Assembly: GCF_016907925.1 (NCBI RefSeq)
Contig: NZ_JAFBCZ010000003.1
Location: 1-64,000 of the forward strand
Length of the DNA: 64,000 bases
Source: Herpetosiphon giganteus
GTDB taxonomy: Bacteria; Chloroflexota; Chloroflexia; Chloroflexales; Herpetosiphonaceae
Reading direction: 5' to 3'
Part shown: piece after piece, positions 32,213 to 39,684 of the stretch
Layout of the letters: every line of letters starts with the position of its first letter
How positions within the stretch are numbered: position 1 is the first letter of the stretch
Made by a program: the position numbers and the translations under genes
The notes under the pieces: generated by a model
What the model saw: only the letters and a program-made list of their open reading frames with translations
What the model was told of the DNA's origin: nothing
Databases searched by the model: none

Positions 32213-32890
32213 ATGATTGTACCATCACCGCAAATCCGTGCAACGGTGCCTTTCCAAATAGGCGACTTGGCTTTGACGATTCGTCCGGCCATGATGGATG
32301 ATCTTGGGCCAATGCTGCAATTGCAGGCGCTGGCATTTGCCGATAAATTTAGCTCGGCTTTTGGTAAGCGTGGAGTGCAACGCGGCGTTGCGGCCTTACA
32401 TCAATCGCATCAAATGCAAGGGCCAAGCAGCTTACAGGGAATGTATGTCATGTTAGCTGGCAGCGAAATTGTAGGCACAATTACGTTGCGCACAATCGAG
32501 ATGCGCCCAGACGATGTTGGCTTAGTTGAGCAAGCGTTTTTACGCGAGCTTGGCGCTTGGGGTGCGTTTCGCGCCGTGCATGCGCTTTCCCAAATTGACC
32601 ATCGGATTGGGCGGGATGAAGGTTTTATTAGCGACGTTGCGGTTGCTGAACGTTATCGCCGCCGAGGCATTGCCCAAGCCATGATGCAGCATAGCATGAC
32701 CATTGCGCGTGAGCTTGGCAAACGCAAACTCGGCTTATACGTCAGTGCCTCCAATCATAACGCGCGCGCTTTATACCGTAATTTGGGCTTTAGCGAGGGC
32801 GAGGTGCGCCGCTCATGGTGGAACGCCCTGTTTCTCGGTGAACGCCGCTGGATTTATATGTCGTATAATCTTAGAGAGACTTCCGCATAA
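32213..32890 (+). CDS. GNAT-family N-acetyltransferase
   Basis: The 225-residue protein is read from MIVPSPQIRATVPF; an earlier in-frame ATG at 32150 would place its start in the leader before the terminator hairpin. Motif A of the GNAT fold is clear: EGFISDVAVAERYRRRGIAQAMMQHSM (acetyl-CoA-binding RRRGIA), followed by motif B KLGLYVSASNHNARALYRNLGF. The substrate could be a protein amine, an antibiotic or a small molecule. It is followed by gdhA after about 50 bases, and no terminator lies between, so the two are probably co-transcribed. Confidence 0.85.
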   Translation: MIVPSPQIRATVPFQIGDLALTIRPAMMDDLGPMLQLQALAFADKFSSAFGKRGVQRGVAALHQSHQMQGPSSLQGMYVMLAGSEIVGTITLRTIEMRPDDVGLVEQAFLRELGAWGAFRAVHALSQIDHRIGRDEGFISDVAVAERYRRRGIAQAMMQHSMTIARELGKRKLGLYVSASNHNARALYRNLGFSEGEVRRSWWNALFLGERRWIYMSYNLRETSA

Positions 32891-32940
32891 CCGAGGAGCC
32901 TCTTTTGATCAAAGGCGATCAATTAGAAAGGAACAAGTCA

Positions 32941-34200
32941 ATGGCTGACTCTCATCGCAACGCATTCGAGAACGCTCAGCGTCAATTCGATCTCGCTGCT
33001 GAAAAGCTGAATCTCGACCAAAGCTTGCGTCGAGTTCTTCGCGTCCCTCAACGTGAATTAAGCGTCAATTTCCCAGTCAAGATGGACAATGGTGAGATTC
33101 AAGTGTTTAGCGGCTATCGCGTCCAACACAATGTCTCACGTGGCCCAGCCAAAGGCGGGATTCGCTATCACCCAGCAGTCGATATCGATGAAGTGCGCGC
33201 GCTCGCAATGTGGATGACGTGGAAATGTGCGCTGGTTAATATTCCCTATGGCGGCGCAAAAGGTGGGGTCATCGTCGACCCAACAAAATTATCCCAAAGT
33301 GAATTAGAACGGCTAACGCGGCGTTTTGCAACCGAAATTAGCATTTTGGTTGGCGCTGAAAAAGATATTCCAGCTCCCGATGTTGGCACCAACGGTCAAG
33401 TGATGGCTTGGTTTATGGATACGATCTCGATGCACCGTGGCTACACTGTGCCTGCCGTGATTACTGGCAAGCCGGTTGAAGTTGGCGGTTCGTTGGGTCG
33501 GGTCGAAGCCACTGGACGCGGGGTCAGTATTGTGGCCCGCGAAGCCGCCAAACACCTTGGCTTGCGCATCGAAGGCGCAACCGTGGTTATTCAAGGCTTT
33601 GGCAACGTGGGTAGCGTTACCGCCGATATGATGCAGCGCATGGGCAGCAAAGTAATTGCAGTCAGCGATGTTTCTGGTGGCTACTACAACCGCAATGGCC
33701 TGAATATCCCCGAAATGATTGCCTACACCAAGCAAAACCGCTCGCTCGAAGGCTATCAAGCAGCTGGTATCGAACGGGTCAGCAACCAGCAAATTCTCGA
33801 GCTTGAGTGCGATATTCTGGCTCCATGTGCCTTGGAAAACCAAATTACCGAGGAAAATGCTGGCCGCATCAACTGTAAATTGCTGGTCGAAGGCGCAAAC
33901 GGCCCAACCACGCCCGAAGCTGATGATATTTTGTTTGAACGCGGCATTTTCGTCGTGCCCGACATCTTGGCTAACGCTGGCGGTGTGACCGTTTCCTACT
34001 TCGAATGGGTCCAAGGCCTGCAAGAATTTTTCTGGACCGAAGAAGAAATTAACAACAAGCTTGAACGGATCATGCAGCACAGCTTTGAATCGGTGTTGGC
34101 CCAAACGCTGAAACACAAAGTTTCAATGCGCATGGGTGGCTATATGGTTGCGGTGGCCCGCGTTGCCGAAGCAACTCAAATCCGTGGCATCTACCCATAA
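32941..34200 (+). CDS. gdhA: Glutamate dehydrogenase (Glu/Leu/Phe/Val dehydrogenase family)
   Basis: The 419-residue enzyme interconverts glutamate and 2-oxoglutarate plus ammonia. The substrate-side motifs are GYRVQHNVSRGPAKGGIRYH and WKCALVNIPYGGAKGGVIVDP, which includes the catalytic Lys, and the coenzyme domain has IQGFGNVGSVTADMM near residue 220. The ATG at 32941 with AAGGA upstream gives the usual length; a TTG at 32905 after GAGGAG would add 12 residues. Downstream lies a strong terminator at 34212-34247. Being in one unit with a GNAT gene and behind a leader terminator suggests regulation at transcription elongation. Confidence 0.95.
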   Translation: MADSHRNAFENAQRQFDLAAEKLNLDQSLRRVLRVPQRELSVNFPVKMDNGEIQVFSGYRVQHNVSRGPAKGGIRYHPAVDIDEVRALAMWMTWKCALVNIPYGGAKGGVIVDPTKLSQSELERLTRRFATEISILVGAEKDIPAPDVGTNGQVMAWFMDTISMHRGYTVPAVITGKPVEVGGSLGRVEATGRGVSIVAREAAKHLGLRIEGATVVIQGFGNVGSVTADMMQRMGSKVIAVSDVSGGYYNRNGLNIPEMIAYTKQNRSLEGYQAAGIERVSNQQILELECDILAPCALENQITEENAGRINCKLLVEGANGPTTPEADDILFERGIFVVPDILANAGGVTVSYFEWVQGLQEFFWTEEEINNKLERIMQHSFESVLAQTLKHKVSMRMGGYMVAVARVAEATQIRGIYP

Positions 34201-34211
34201 GCAATGCTGGC

Positions 34212-34247
34212 AGCTCCTCGCTCATACACATGGGCGAGGAGCTTTTT
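34212..34247 (+). terminator. Terminator after gdhA
   Basis: Stem AGCTCCTCGC / GCGAGGAGCT (34212-34221 and 34234-34243) with a 12-base loop is followed by TTTTTG. Confidence 0.9.
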
Positions 34248-34668
34248 GTTTAAGGATGAAGGATGAATTATGAGGGAGGAAGGCAAAAGTCAAAAGTCAG
34301 AAGGCAAAAATCAAAAGGCAAAAATCAAAAGGCAAAAGTCAGAATGAAAGGCTATGGGCTGACACGAACGCAATCAAGTAAATCTGTGCGAATCTGTGGT
34401 TAAAAAACTTAACCTTCGCGCTCTTCGCGGTCTTCGTGGTTCCAACTTCGTGCCCTTCGTGCTCTTCGTGGATCAATCTTAACGCAGAGGCACAGAGAAC
34501 GAGGGCTATTGGCAGTAGACTTTGGGCTGGCAAGAACATAATCCTAAAAATCTGTGCCGATCTGTGCGAAAAAACTTAACCTTCGCGTCCTTCGTGCTCT
34601 TCGTGGTTTCTATAGCATATAGCCTCGTGGGCTTCGTGGATCAATATTAAATTGAGAAGGAGCTACCA
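34248..34668. repeat. Intergenic mosaic of short repeat words (island C)
   Basis: No gene is supported here. It opens with AAGGATGAAGGATGAATTATG, then GTCAAAAGTCAGAAGGCAAA and repeated AAATCAAAAGGC units at about 34285-34345. After that come CTTCGCGCTCTTCGCGGTCTTC and CTTCGTGCTCTTCGTGGATC type 9-mers (about 34410-34475), AACGCAGAGGCACAGAGAA, and a second copy of the CTTCG words (about 34580-34650). The macro-domain gene starts just beyond, preceded by AAGGAG. Confidence 0.7.
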
Positions 34669-35193
34669 ATGACTTCACGGATCGAGATTCTCCAAGGCGA
34701 TATTACAAAATTTAGCGGCGCAGCGATTGTGAATGCTGCCAATGAATGGTTGCTTGCAGGCGGCGGCGTAGATGGCGCAATTCACCATGCTGCTGGCGAC
34801 GAATTACAGGCCGAATGCGATCAATTAGGTGGTTGCGAAATAGGCCAGGCCAAAATCACCAAAGGCTATCGCTTACCCGTCCGCGCCATCATCCACACAG
34901 TTGGGCCAGTTTGGCAGGGTGGCAGCAAACACGAAGCCGAATTATTGAGCGCCTGCTATCAAAATAGCCTTGAACTTGCCGCCAAGCACCAGCTCGAAAC
35001 TATCGCCTTTCCCGCAATTAGCTGTGGCATTTATGGCTATCCGGTCGAATTAGCCGCGCCGATTGCCATTCAGACCGTCGCCAACTTCCTTACAACCAAT
35101 GCCATCCCCGAAAAAGTCACCTTCATCTGCTTTGAATCGGCAATTTATCATGCCTACTGCGCCGCGTGGGCTGCCTATCAAGCAAACCACTAA
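34669..35193 (+). CDS. Macro-domain protein (O-acetyl-ADP-ribose deacetylase-like)
   Basis: The 174-residue single macro domain binds ADP-ribose derivatives. The conserved loop AAIVNAANEWLLAGGGVDGAIHHAAG is at residues about 18-43, followed by TKGYRLPVRAIIHTVGPVW and TIAFPAISCGIYGYP near residue 122. This is the YmdB/MacroD pattern with the N-A-A-N and GGGVDGAIH residues intact, so de-ADP-ribosylation or O-acetyl-ADP-ribose hydrolysis is likely. GAAGGAG is 6-12 bases upstream of the ATG. The next gene, about 340 bases downstream, may be functionally related. Confidence 0.9.
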   Translation: MTSRIEILQGDITKFSGAAIVNAANEWLLAGGGVDGAIHHAAGDELQAECDQLGGCEIGQAKITKGYRLPVRAIIHTVGPVWQGGSKHEAELLSACYQNSLELAAKHQLETIAFPAISCGIYGYPVELAAPIAIQTVANFLTTNAIPEKVTFICFESAIYHAYCAAWAAYQANH

Positions 35194-35530
35194 GCAAATT
35201 TAACTGCATCCAAAAGCATACAAGCCATGGTACCGAGTTATAGCGTACAGCCAGATTCCTCAACCCAAACAAGTACCAGACGTAGTACGAGACCCCGGGA
35301 TATGGACAGCTAGGAAGCTTTCGAAATAGCGTTCCCGTCATTCTTGTAGTACTGACCTAACCCAAATTGGGGCCAAAAATCCCTTGATTTATCAGCGTTT
35401 CTCATGCAAAATTAAAGCCTAATCTGTATCTAAATAGATGTGGAATAAATTTCAGCCAGAAAGACCTTTTGAGACTACGTTATAGCTTCTGACAAGCATG
35501 CCTTGGTGGCACAAGGGAAAGGACAAGCAA
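35194..35530. other. Intergenic region between the macro-domain gene and its neighbour
   Basis: No gene, repeat of the island type or terminator was found. The sequence is of ordinary composition to about 35380 and then AT-rich to about 35450. A short palindrome CCCAAATTGGGG lies near 35361. The downstream gene has AAAGGA at about 35517-35522. Confidence 0.5.
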
Positions 35531-35941
35531 ATGATCCTGTATCGACCTGTTGGGTTACAAGAATTAACGTTAATTGCACAAGCGGGCTATCGTTCATTCC
35601 CAGCACAATTGGCCGAGCCACCAATTGCTTATCCAATTCTCAACTTGGATTATGCGAGTCACATCGCTAAAGATATTAAAACCCGCGAGGTTGATGCTGG
35701 CTATGCAGGTTTTGTGGCCGAATTTGAAATTAGCGAGCAATATGCGCGCCAATTTGCGGTTAAATCGGTTGGCCTGCGCCGCCGTCATCGCGAGCTTTTA
35801 GTGCCAAGCGAAGAATTCCACAATTTCAATACCCGCATTCTGGGCCACATCAAAGTTGTTGCCGCATTCTATGGCAAACTCTTTCGCGGCATGGTCAACC
35901 CCACAACCGAGCTACCAACCTTTATCTCGCCTGTTTTATAA
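35531..35941 (+). CDS. Uncharacterised protein of a family sometimes labelled ADP-ribosylation/crystallin J1
   Basis: The 136-residue protein starts MILYRPVGLQELTLIAQAGYRSFPAQL and continues AEPPIAYPILNLDYASHIAKD and EEFHNFNTRILGHIKVVAAFYG. The YRPVGxxELxLIxxxGxxxFPxRL-P-x-x-PIxYPVLN pattern marks a small widespread family that I recall being annotated with an ADP-ribosylation name, without any direct evidence known to me. The start is chosen for the AAAGGA site 6-8 bases upstream. It is on the same strand as, and next to, the macro-domain gene, so an ADP-ribose-related role is a hypothesis. A terminator follows at 35949-35974. Confidence 0.55.
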   Translation: MILYRPVGLQELTLIAQAGYRSFPAQLAEPPIAYPILNLDYASHIAKDIKTREVDAGYAGFVAEFEISEQYARQFAVKSVGLRRRHRELLVPSEEFHNFNTRILGHIKVVAAFYGKLFRGMVNPTTELPTFISPVL

Positions 35942-35948
35942 CGAATAA

Positions 35949-35974
35949 GGCTCCTATCTCGTTAGGTAGGAGCC
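35949..35974. terminator. Terminator-like hairpin between convergent genes
   Basis: Stem GGCTCCTA / TAGGAGCC with a 10-base loop lies 8 bases after the stop at 35941 and just before the stop of the convergent lipoprotein gene. U-tracts are poor on both sides, so it may be a weak terminator. Confidence 0.6.
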
Positions 35975-35979
35975 ATCCT

Positions 35980-36891
35980 TCACTCATGAAAAGCGCCAAC
36001 TGGTAAGAAATCAAGGTATTTCAGCACTGCTCCATCATCAAGAAATGGCGGCGAGAAAACTTGGAGCGGCAAAATGAATTGTTGGCGCGGGTTTTGCGCT
36101 TGTTGATAGCTCAGCAGCGGTTGAATGACTAAAAACTCGGTTGGTAATTGCTCAATTCCATGCAGTTGGAAAAAAATGGTTTGGGTTTGTTGCGGTTGAA
36201 GCTCAATTGTTGCACTGGCTAAAGGTTGAATCGGCTGTGGTCGAGCATCACCAAGCACTGGTTGCAGCGCAACCGCTCCATGTTGCGCCAAATGTAGGCT
36301 TGCAGAAAGCGGATAGGTCGAGCTGTTGATCGTGCTATCAAACACTCGAATCGATTGATCAGTTGGATTAATCAATTCAACCTCAAAACGCTCTGGTTTG
36401 CCAACCGTCAGCACGCTATGGCTGCCGATTTTGAGCGGCGCAGTTGGCAAATCAAGGATGCTTAGCTCCCAATCGCCAACGCTGAGTGTTTGCTCACGTT
36501 GCTGTGCATCAACATAGCGCACTTGGCTAAAGCGATAAACACCTGGCTCAAGCCCATCGAGCATCGCCAACACTGAGAAAAAGCGATAGTTGGTTGTGGC
36601 TGGCGATGGAGTAAGCGTAACTGATTCGGTGGATAATTCGCCTTTATCACTCAACAAGGTTAAGTGATTGAATTGAATTTCGCTGCTCCGGCGCGGTTCG
36701 CCAACATCAATAAATGTGAGCTGAATTGGCACAACTTCATGGGCTTTCGCACTGATTAATCCAATAAATTGCACTGCATAGCGCCCAGATCTATACCAAG
36801 CGTCGTTTGATGCTTGGGTTGCACAACCACTAAGCAAAACTAGCAACGCGATACACTGGATTAATCGACCTAATCCTCGTTTGAAAATCAT
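35980..36891 (-). CDS. Lipoprotein of unknown function
   Basis: The 303-residue protein has a lipobox LVLLSGCATQ with Cys at residue 24, so it is predicted to be lipid-anchored. The mature part is beta-rich: QFIGLISAKAHEVVPIQLTFIDVGEP and RFEVELINPTDQSIRVFDST look like Ig-like or bacterial Ig domains. No enzyme motif is visible. The GGAG-type site AGGAGAACGCC precedes the ATG. It follows the CPBP protease gene on the same strand at a 74-base distance. Confidence 0.65.
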   Translation of the reverse strand: MIFKRGLGRLIQCIALLVLLSGCATQASNDAWYRSGRYAVQFIGLISAKAHEVVPIQLTFIDVGEPRRSSEIQFNHLTLLSDKGELSTESVTLTPSPATTNYRFFSVLAMLDGLEPGVYRFSQVRYVDAQQREQTLSVGDWELSILDLPTAPLKIGSHSVLTVGKPERFEVELINPTDQSIRVFDSTINSSTYPLSASLHLAQHGAVALQPVLGDARPQPIQPLASATIELQPQQTQTIFFQLHGIEQLPTEFLVIQPLLSYQQAQNPRQQFILPLQVFSPPFLDDGAVLKYLDFLPVGAFHE

Positions 36892-36965
36892 GGCGTTCTC
36901 CTCAGCATAAGCATATCTTGTGACGATAATACTATAGCTTTGGGTTATTTACCCAACAAAAGTAT

Positions 36966-37820
36966 TTAGTTTTTAATATATTGCTCGTCTCGTCGCCAAA
37001 ATCCTAAGACCAAACCACTCACCACCAGTACCAAACCTAGCCCAAATTCGTCGATTATATACGGCGTGACGCTATTTTTGCTGGTCAGTGGATTGAAAAC
37101 GGTTTGAATAAAAATGTTATGGCTGGCATGCAAGAGCACTGCGGGCCAAACACTGGCCGTTTTCATGCGCAGCCACGTCAGCACAAAACTCAGGCCGATG
37201 ACCAAACCAGTAAAACAGAGCAAGCCAAACCACAACGGTGCGCCAGCATTATTATATTCGACCAGCAAAATTGCTGGATAATGCCAAATTGCCCAAATAA
37301 TGCCGCTGATAGTAGCAGTTGCGGCGAACGAATAGCGTTTTAGCAACTCAGGCACCAAAAAACCACGCCAGCCAAGTTCTTCGCCAAAGGCTAGCAAGGC
37401 CGAGCGCAAAATGCCCACGGTTGCCGTCTCGCCCAGATAAGCCCAGAATGCGCCAATTGTTAGTGGCGTGGCTAAACCAACGTGGGTTGCCAAGGCTTGC
37501 AGCGAAAACCCGCCAATGCCGCTCAGCCAGACCACACCATACACCAGCAAGCCATAACCCAACGGCAAACCATAACTCAACAATAAATCTTTGGCGGGGG
37601 CGATTTGCCAACCTAAGCCTTTTAAACTGCGTTCAAAGCCTAATTGGGTGACGATTGCGGCCAAGGCTGGGCTAAAAATTACGCCTAAGCCAAACGCCGC
37701 TTGCGGATTGGGGCCAACTAAAAAAGCGTAACAAATCGTGGTCAGAACGGTGGTTATGAGTAAAAATGTGATGACTTTCGGGCCTGATTTGGCTGCTTGG
37801 GCTGATTGAAGCTGGTTCAC
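36966..37820 (-). CDS. CPBP-family intramembrane metalloprotease
   Basis: The 284-residue protein has about eight hydrophobic segments and the Abi/CPBP motifs: FGEELGWRGFLVPEL (EExxxR) in the middle, WHYPAILL and the C-terminal HASHNIFIQ. Related proteins include CAAX prenyl proteases and bacteriocin-immunity proteins. A GTG start at 37820 is chosen because TAGGAG lies 7 bases upstream; longer in-frame starts would overlap the divergent racemase leader. Its substrate is unknown. Confidence 0.82.
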   Translation of the reverse strand: MNQLQSAQAAKSGPKVITFLLITTVLTTICYAFLVGPNPQAAFGLGVIFSPALAAIVTQLGFERSLKGLGWQIAPAKDLLLSYGLPLGYGLLVYGVVWLSGIGGFSLQALATHVGLATPLTIGAFWAYLGETATVGILRSALLAFGEELGWRGFLVPELLKRYSFAATATISGIIWAIWHYPAILLVEYNNAGAPLWFGLLCFTGLVIGLSFVLTWLRMKTASVWPAVLLHASHNIFIQTVFNPLTSKNSVTPYIIDEFGLGLVLVVSGLVLGFWRRDEQYIKN

Positions 37821-38020
37821 AGCAATGCTCCTACGTTCAAAAAATGCATAATTTGAGCATAGATGTGAGCTGTCATAAACCAATCCCAAGTTTGTTGTAG
37901 AACTGTCGCAAAAGCCAGGCTGCCAACGCTGAGCAAAAAGCGCGTATGATAGGCGGCGTAGCATATGGCCAACCAACCATTGCTCCAATTGTGTTTGAAC
38001 CTAGTGCGAAGGAGCATTGT

Positions 38021-38716
38021 ATGAAAACGATTGGCCTGATCGGTGGGATGAGCTGGGAATCGAGTGTCAGCTATTATCAGGTGCTCAACAACACAATCAA
38101 GCAGCGCTTTGGGGGCTTACATTCGGCCAAATGTGTGCTCTATTCGGTCGATTTTGCCGAAATTGCCGCCTTGCAAAAAGCCGATCAATGGGAAACCGCT
38201 GGTGAGATTTTGGCCCAAGCTGCCCGCAATTTGGTTGCTGCTGGCGCAGAATGTATTGTGCTTTGTACCAATACGATGCACTTAGTGGCCACGGCGATTG
38301 AGCAAGCAGTTGAAGTGCCATTTATTCATATCGTCGATCCAACCGCAGCGGCGATTCAAGCCCAACAATTGCGCACAATTGGTTTGCTTGGCACGCGCTT
38401 CACCATGGAGCACGATTTTTATGCTGGGCGCTTGCGCGAACGCTATGGTTTGGGAGTCGTCACGCCTGGCTTAGAACAACGCGACGAAGTGCATCGGATT
38501 ATTTTCGATGAATTGTGCCTTGGCAAAATCGAAGCGCGCTCAAAAGCCTATTATTTGGCAGTCATCAACGATTTGGTGGCAGCTGGCGCAGAAGGCATTA
38601 TTTTGGGCTGTACCGAAATTGGCTTGTTGATTAACCAAGCTGATTGCGCTGTACCACTCTTCGATACAACGCTGTTGCATGGCCAAGCAGCAGTGGCCTG
38701 GAGCCTAGAAAAATAG
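38021..38716 (+). CDS. Aspartate/glutamate racemase family protein
   Basis: The 231-residue cofactor-independent racemase has the N-terminal motif IGLIGGMSWESS (residues 3-14), the first catalytic Cys in CIVLCTNTMHLVA near residue 83 and the second in GIILGCTEIGLLI near residue 194. It interconverts L- and D-Asp (or Glu), perhaps for peptidoglycan or a secondary product. ATG 38021 is chosen for GAAGGAG 6 bases upstream; the longer frame to 37946 lacks a ribosome site. Confidence 0.87.
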   Translation: MKTIGLIGGMSWESSVSYYQVLNNTIKQRFGGLHSAKCVLYSVDFAEIAALQKADQWETAGEILAQAARNLVAAGAECIVLCTNTMHLVATAIEQAVEVPFIHIVDPTAAAIQAQQLRTIGLLGTRFTMEHDFYAGRLRERYGLGVVTPGLEQRDEVHRIIFDELCLGKIEARSKAYYLAVINDLVAAGAEGIILGCTEIGLLINQADCAVPLFDTTLLHGQAAVAWSLEK

Positions 38717-38727
38717 CACAAATTTTT

Positions 38728-38758
38728 CAAGGTTGTGACACTGATTGTCACAACCTTG
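38728..38758. repeat. Perfect inverted repeat after the racemase gene
   Basis: A 12-bp stem CAAGGTTGTGAC / GTCACAACCTTG (38728-38739 and 38747-38758) with a 7-base loop lies 12 bases after the stop. No U-tract follows on either strand, so it may stabilise or process the transcript rather than end it. Confidence 0.7.
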
Positions 38759-38805
38759 AGCGATACTTAACCCCGATACGAGTATATGTAATAAGGGGTT
38801 GAGCT

Positions 38806-39684
38806 ATGGCAACAATCATGACGGCGCAACGGCAGGAACGACGACATCTAACCACGGGAATACGGGTTGGTCGGGCGGTGATGCTCATGCCAGAATTGGT
38901 GGTGTTTCCAGCGCTCTGTGGCTTGTACTTTTTAACCAATCAAGCAGTTGGCGTGGCTTTGCTCAGCGAATTGTTGATTGGCTTATTCGTTGCTCGCATC
39001 GCCTTAGTTTGGTACGCAGGCCGGGCTTGGTCGCATGGTTCGTATGCCCAAGCAGAACGCTTAGTCTTGTGGTCACTGCGCATTTATCCCGATTCGGCTG
39101 ACGCTTGGTTGGCCATGGGTTCGATTCAATTGGCCCAAGGCGAAACCGAAGCCGCGATCAAAGCCATCGAACGGGCCGATCAATTGTATCCCTTCCATGC
39201 GCCAATTTATTTAGAAATGAGCCGGGCGCTGGCTGCGCATGGCGATTGGAACGAAGCCCGCCATTATGCCAGCATGGCCTTGGTGTTGGATGAGCAATTG
39301 GCCTTGAGCTATAGCCACAATGCCTTGTTGAGCTTGCATTTTGACGAAGCCAGCCAAACCACCAAACAATGGATCGAAGCAGGCTTGGCCTTGGCTCCGC
39401 ATGTTGCCGCCAAAGCCAGCCTGTATGTTGCGCGCGCCGAATTGGCATTCTTGGCCAACGAGGAGCGCCAAGTTCAATTGGCCTTGGATCAAGCAGAATT
39501 GCTCTTGAATGGTTGCCCAATCCCGCAACAAGCAGAATTACTTTATCGTATTGGCCAACTCCAACGCTCGTTAGGCCAAGTTGATGCCGCTCGCGCTAGT
39601 TTTGAACGCATCGAACATTCCGACCGTGAAGGTGGCTATGTCCATGCAGCATGGCGGGCCAAAGTTGAAACCAGCGTCATTTAA
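38806..39684 (+). CDS. Membrane-associated TPR protein
   Basis: The 292-residue protein has a basic N-terminus, two hydrophobic segments (about 24-45 and 52-72) and then tetratricopeptide-like helices over residues about 80-280: SYAQAERLVLWSLRIYPDSADAWLAMGSIQLAQGE, AAIKAIERADQLYPFHAPIYLEMSRALAAHGD and GQVDAARASFERIE. It is likely a scaffold for protein complexes at the membrane. The 3' end overlaps the convergent GlpC-like gene by 8 bases. GGGG lies 6-10 bases upstream of the ATG. Confidence 0.72.
   Translation: MATIMTAQRQERRHLTTGIRVGRAVMLMPELVVFPALCGLYFLTNQAVGVALLSELLIGLFVARIALVWYAGRAWSHGSYAQAERLVLWSLRIYPDSADAWLAMGSIQLAQGETEAAIKAIERADQLYPFHAPIYLEMSRALAAHGDWNEARHYASMALVLDEQLALSYSHNALLSLHFDEASQTTKQWIEAGLALAPHVAAKASLYVARAELAFLANEERQVQLALDQAELLLNGCPIPQQAELLYRIGQLQRSLGQVDAARASFERIEHSDREGGYVHAAWRAKVETSVI

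Noticed and set aside
33313-34116. 267-residue minus-strand frame within gdhA
   Set aside because: It is antisense to a well-conserved glutamate dehydrogenase and has His/Phe-rich, domain-free sequence.
34285-34345. Repeated AAATCAAAAGGC units considered as a possible CRISPR array
   Set aside because: The unit is about 11-16 bases with no unique spacers of 30 bases, and no cas gene lies in the window. It is a low-complexity repeat.
35123-35341. 72-residue minus-strand frame after the macro-domain gene
   Set aside because: It overlaps the 3' end of the macro gene on the other strand, has no ribosome site and no recognisable domain.
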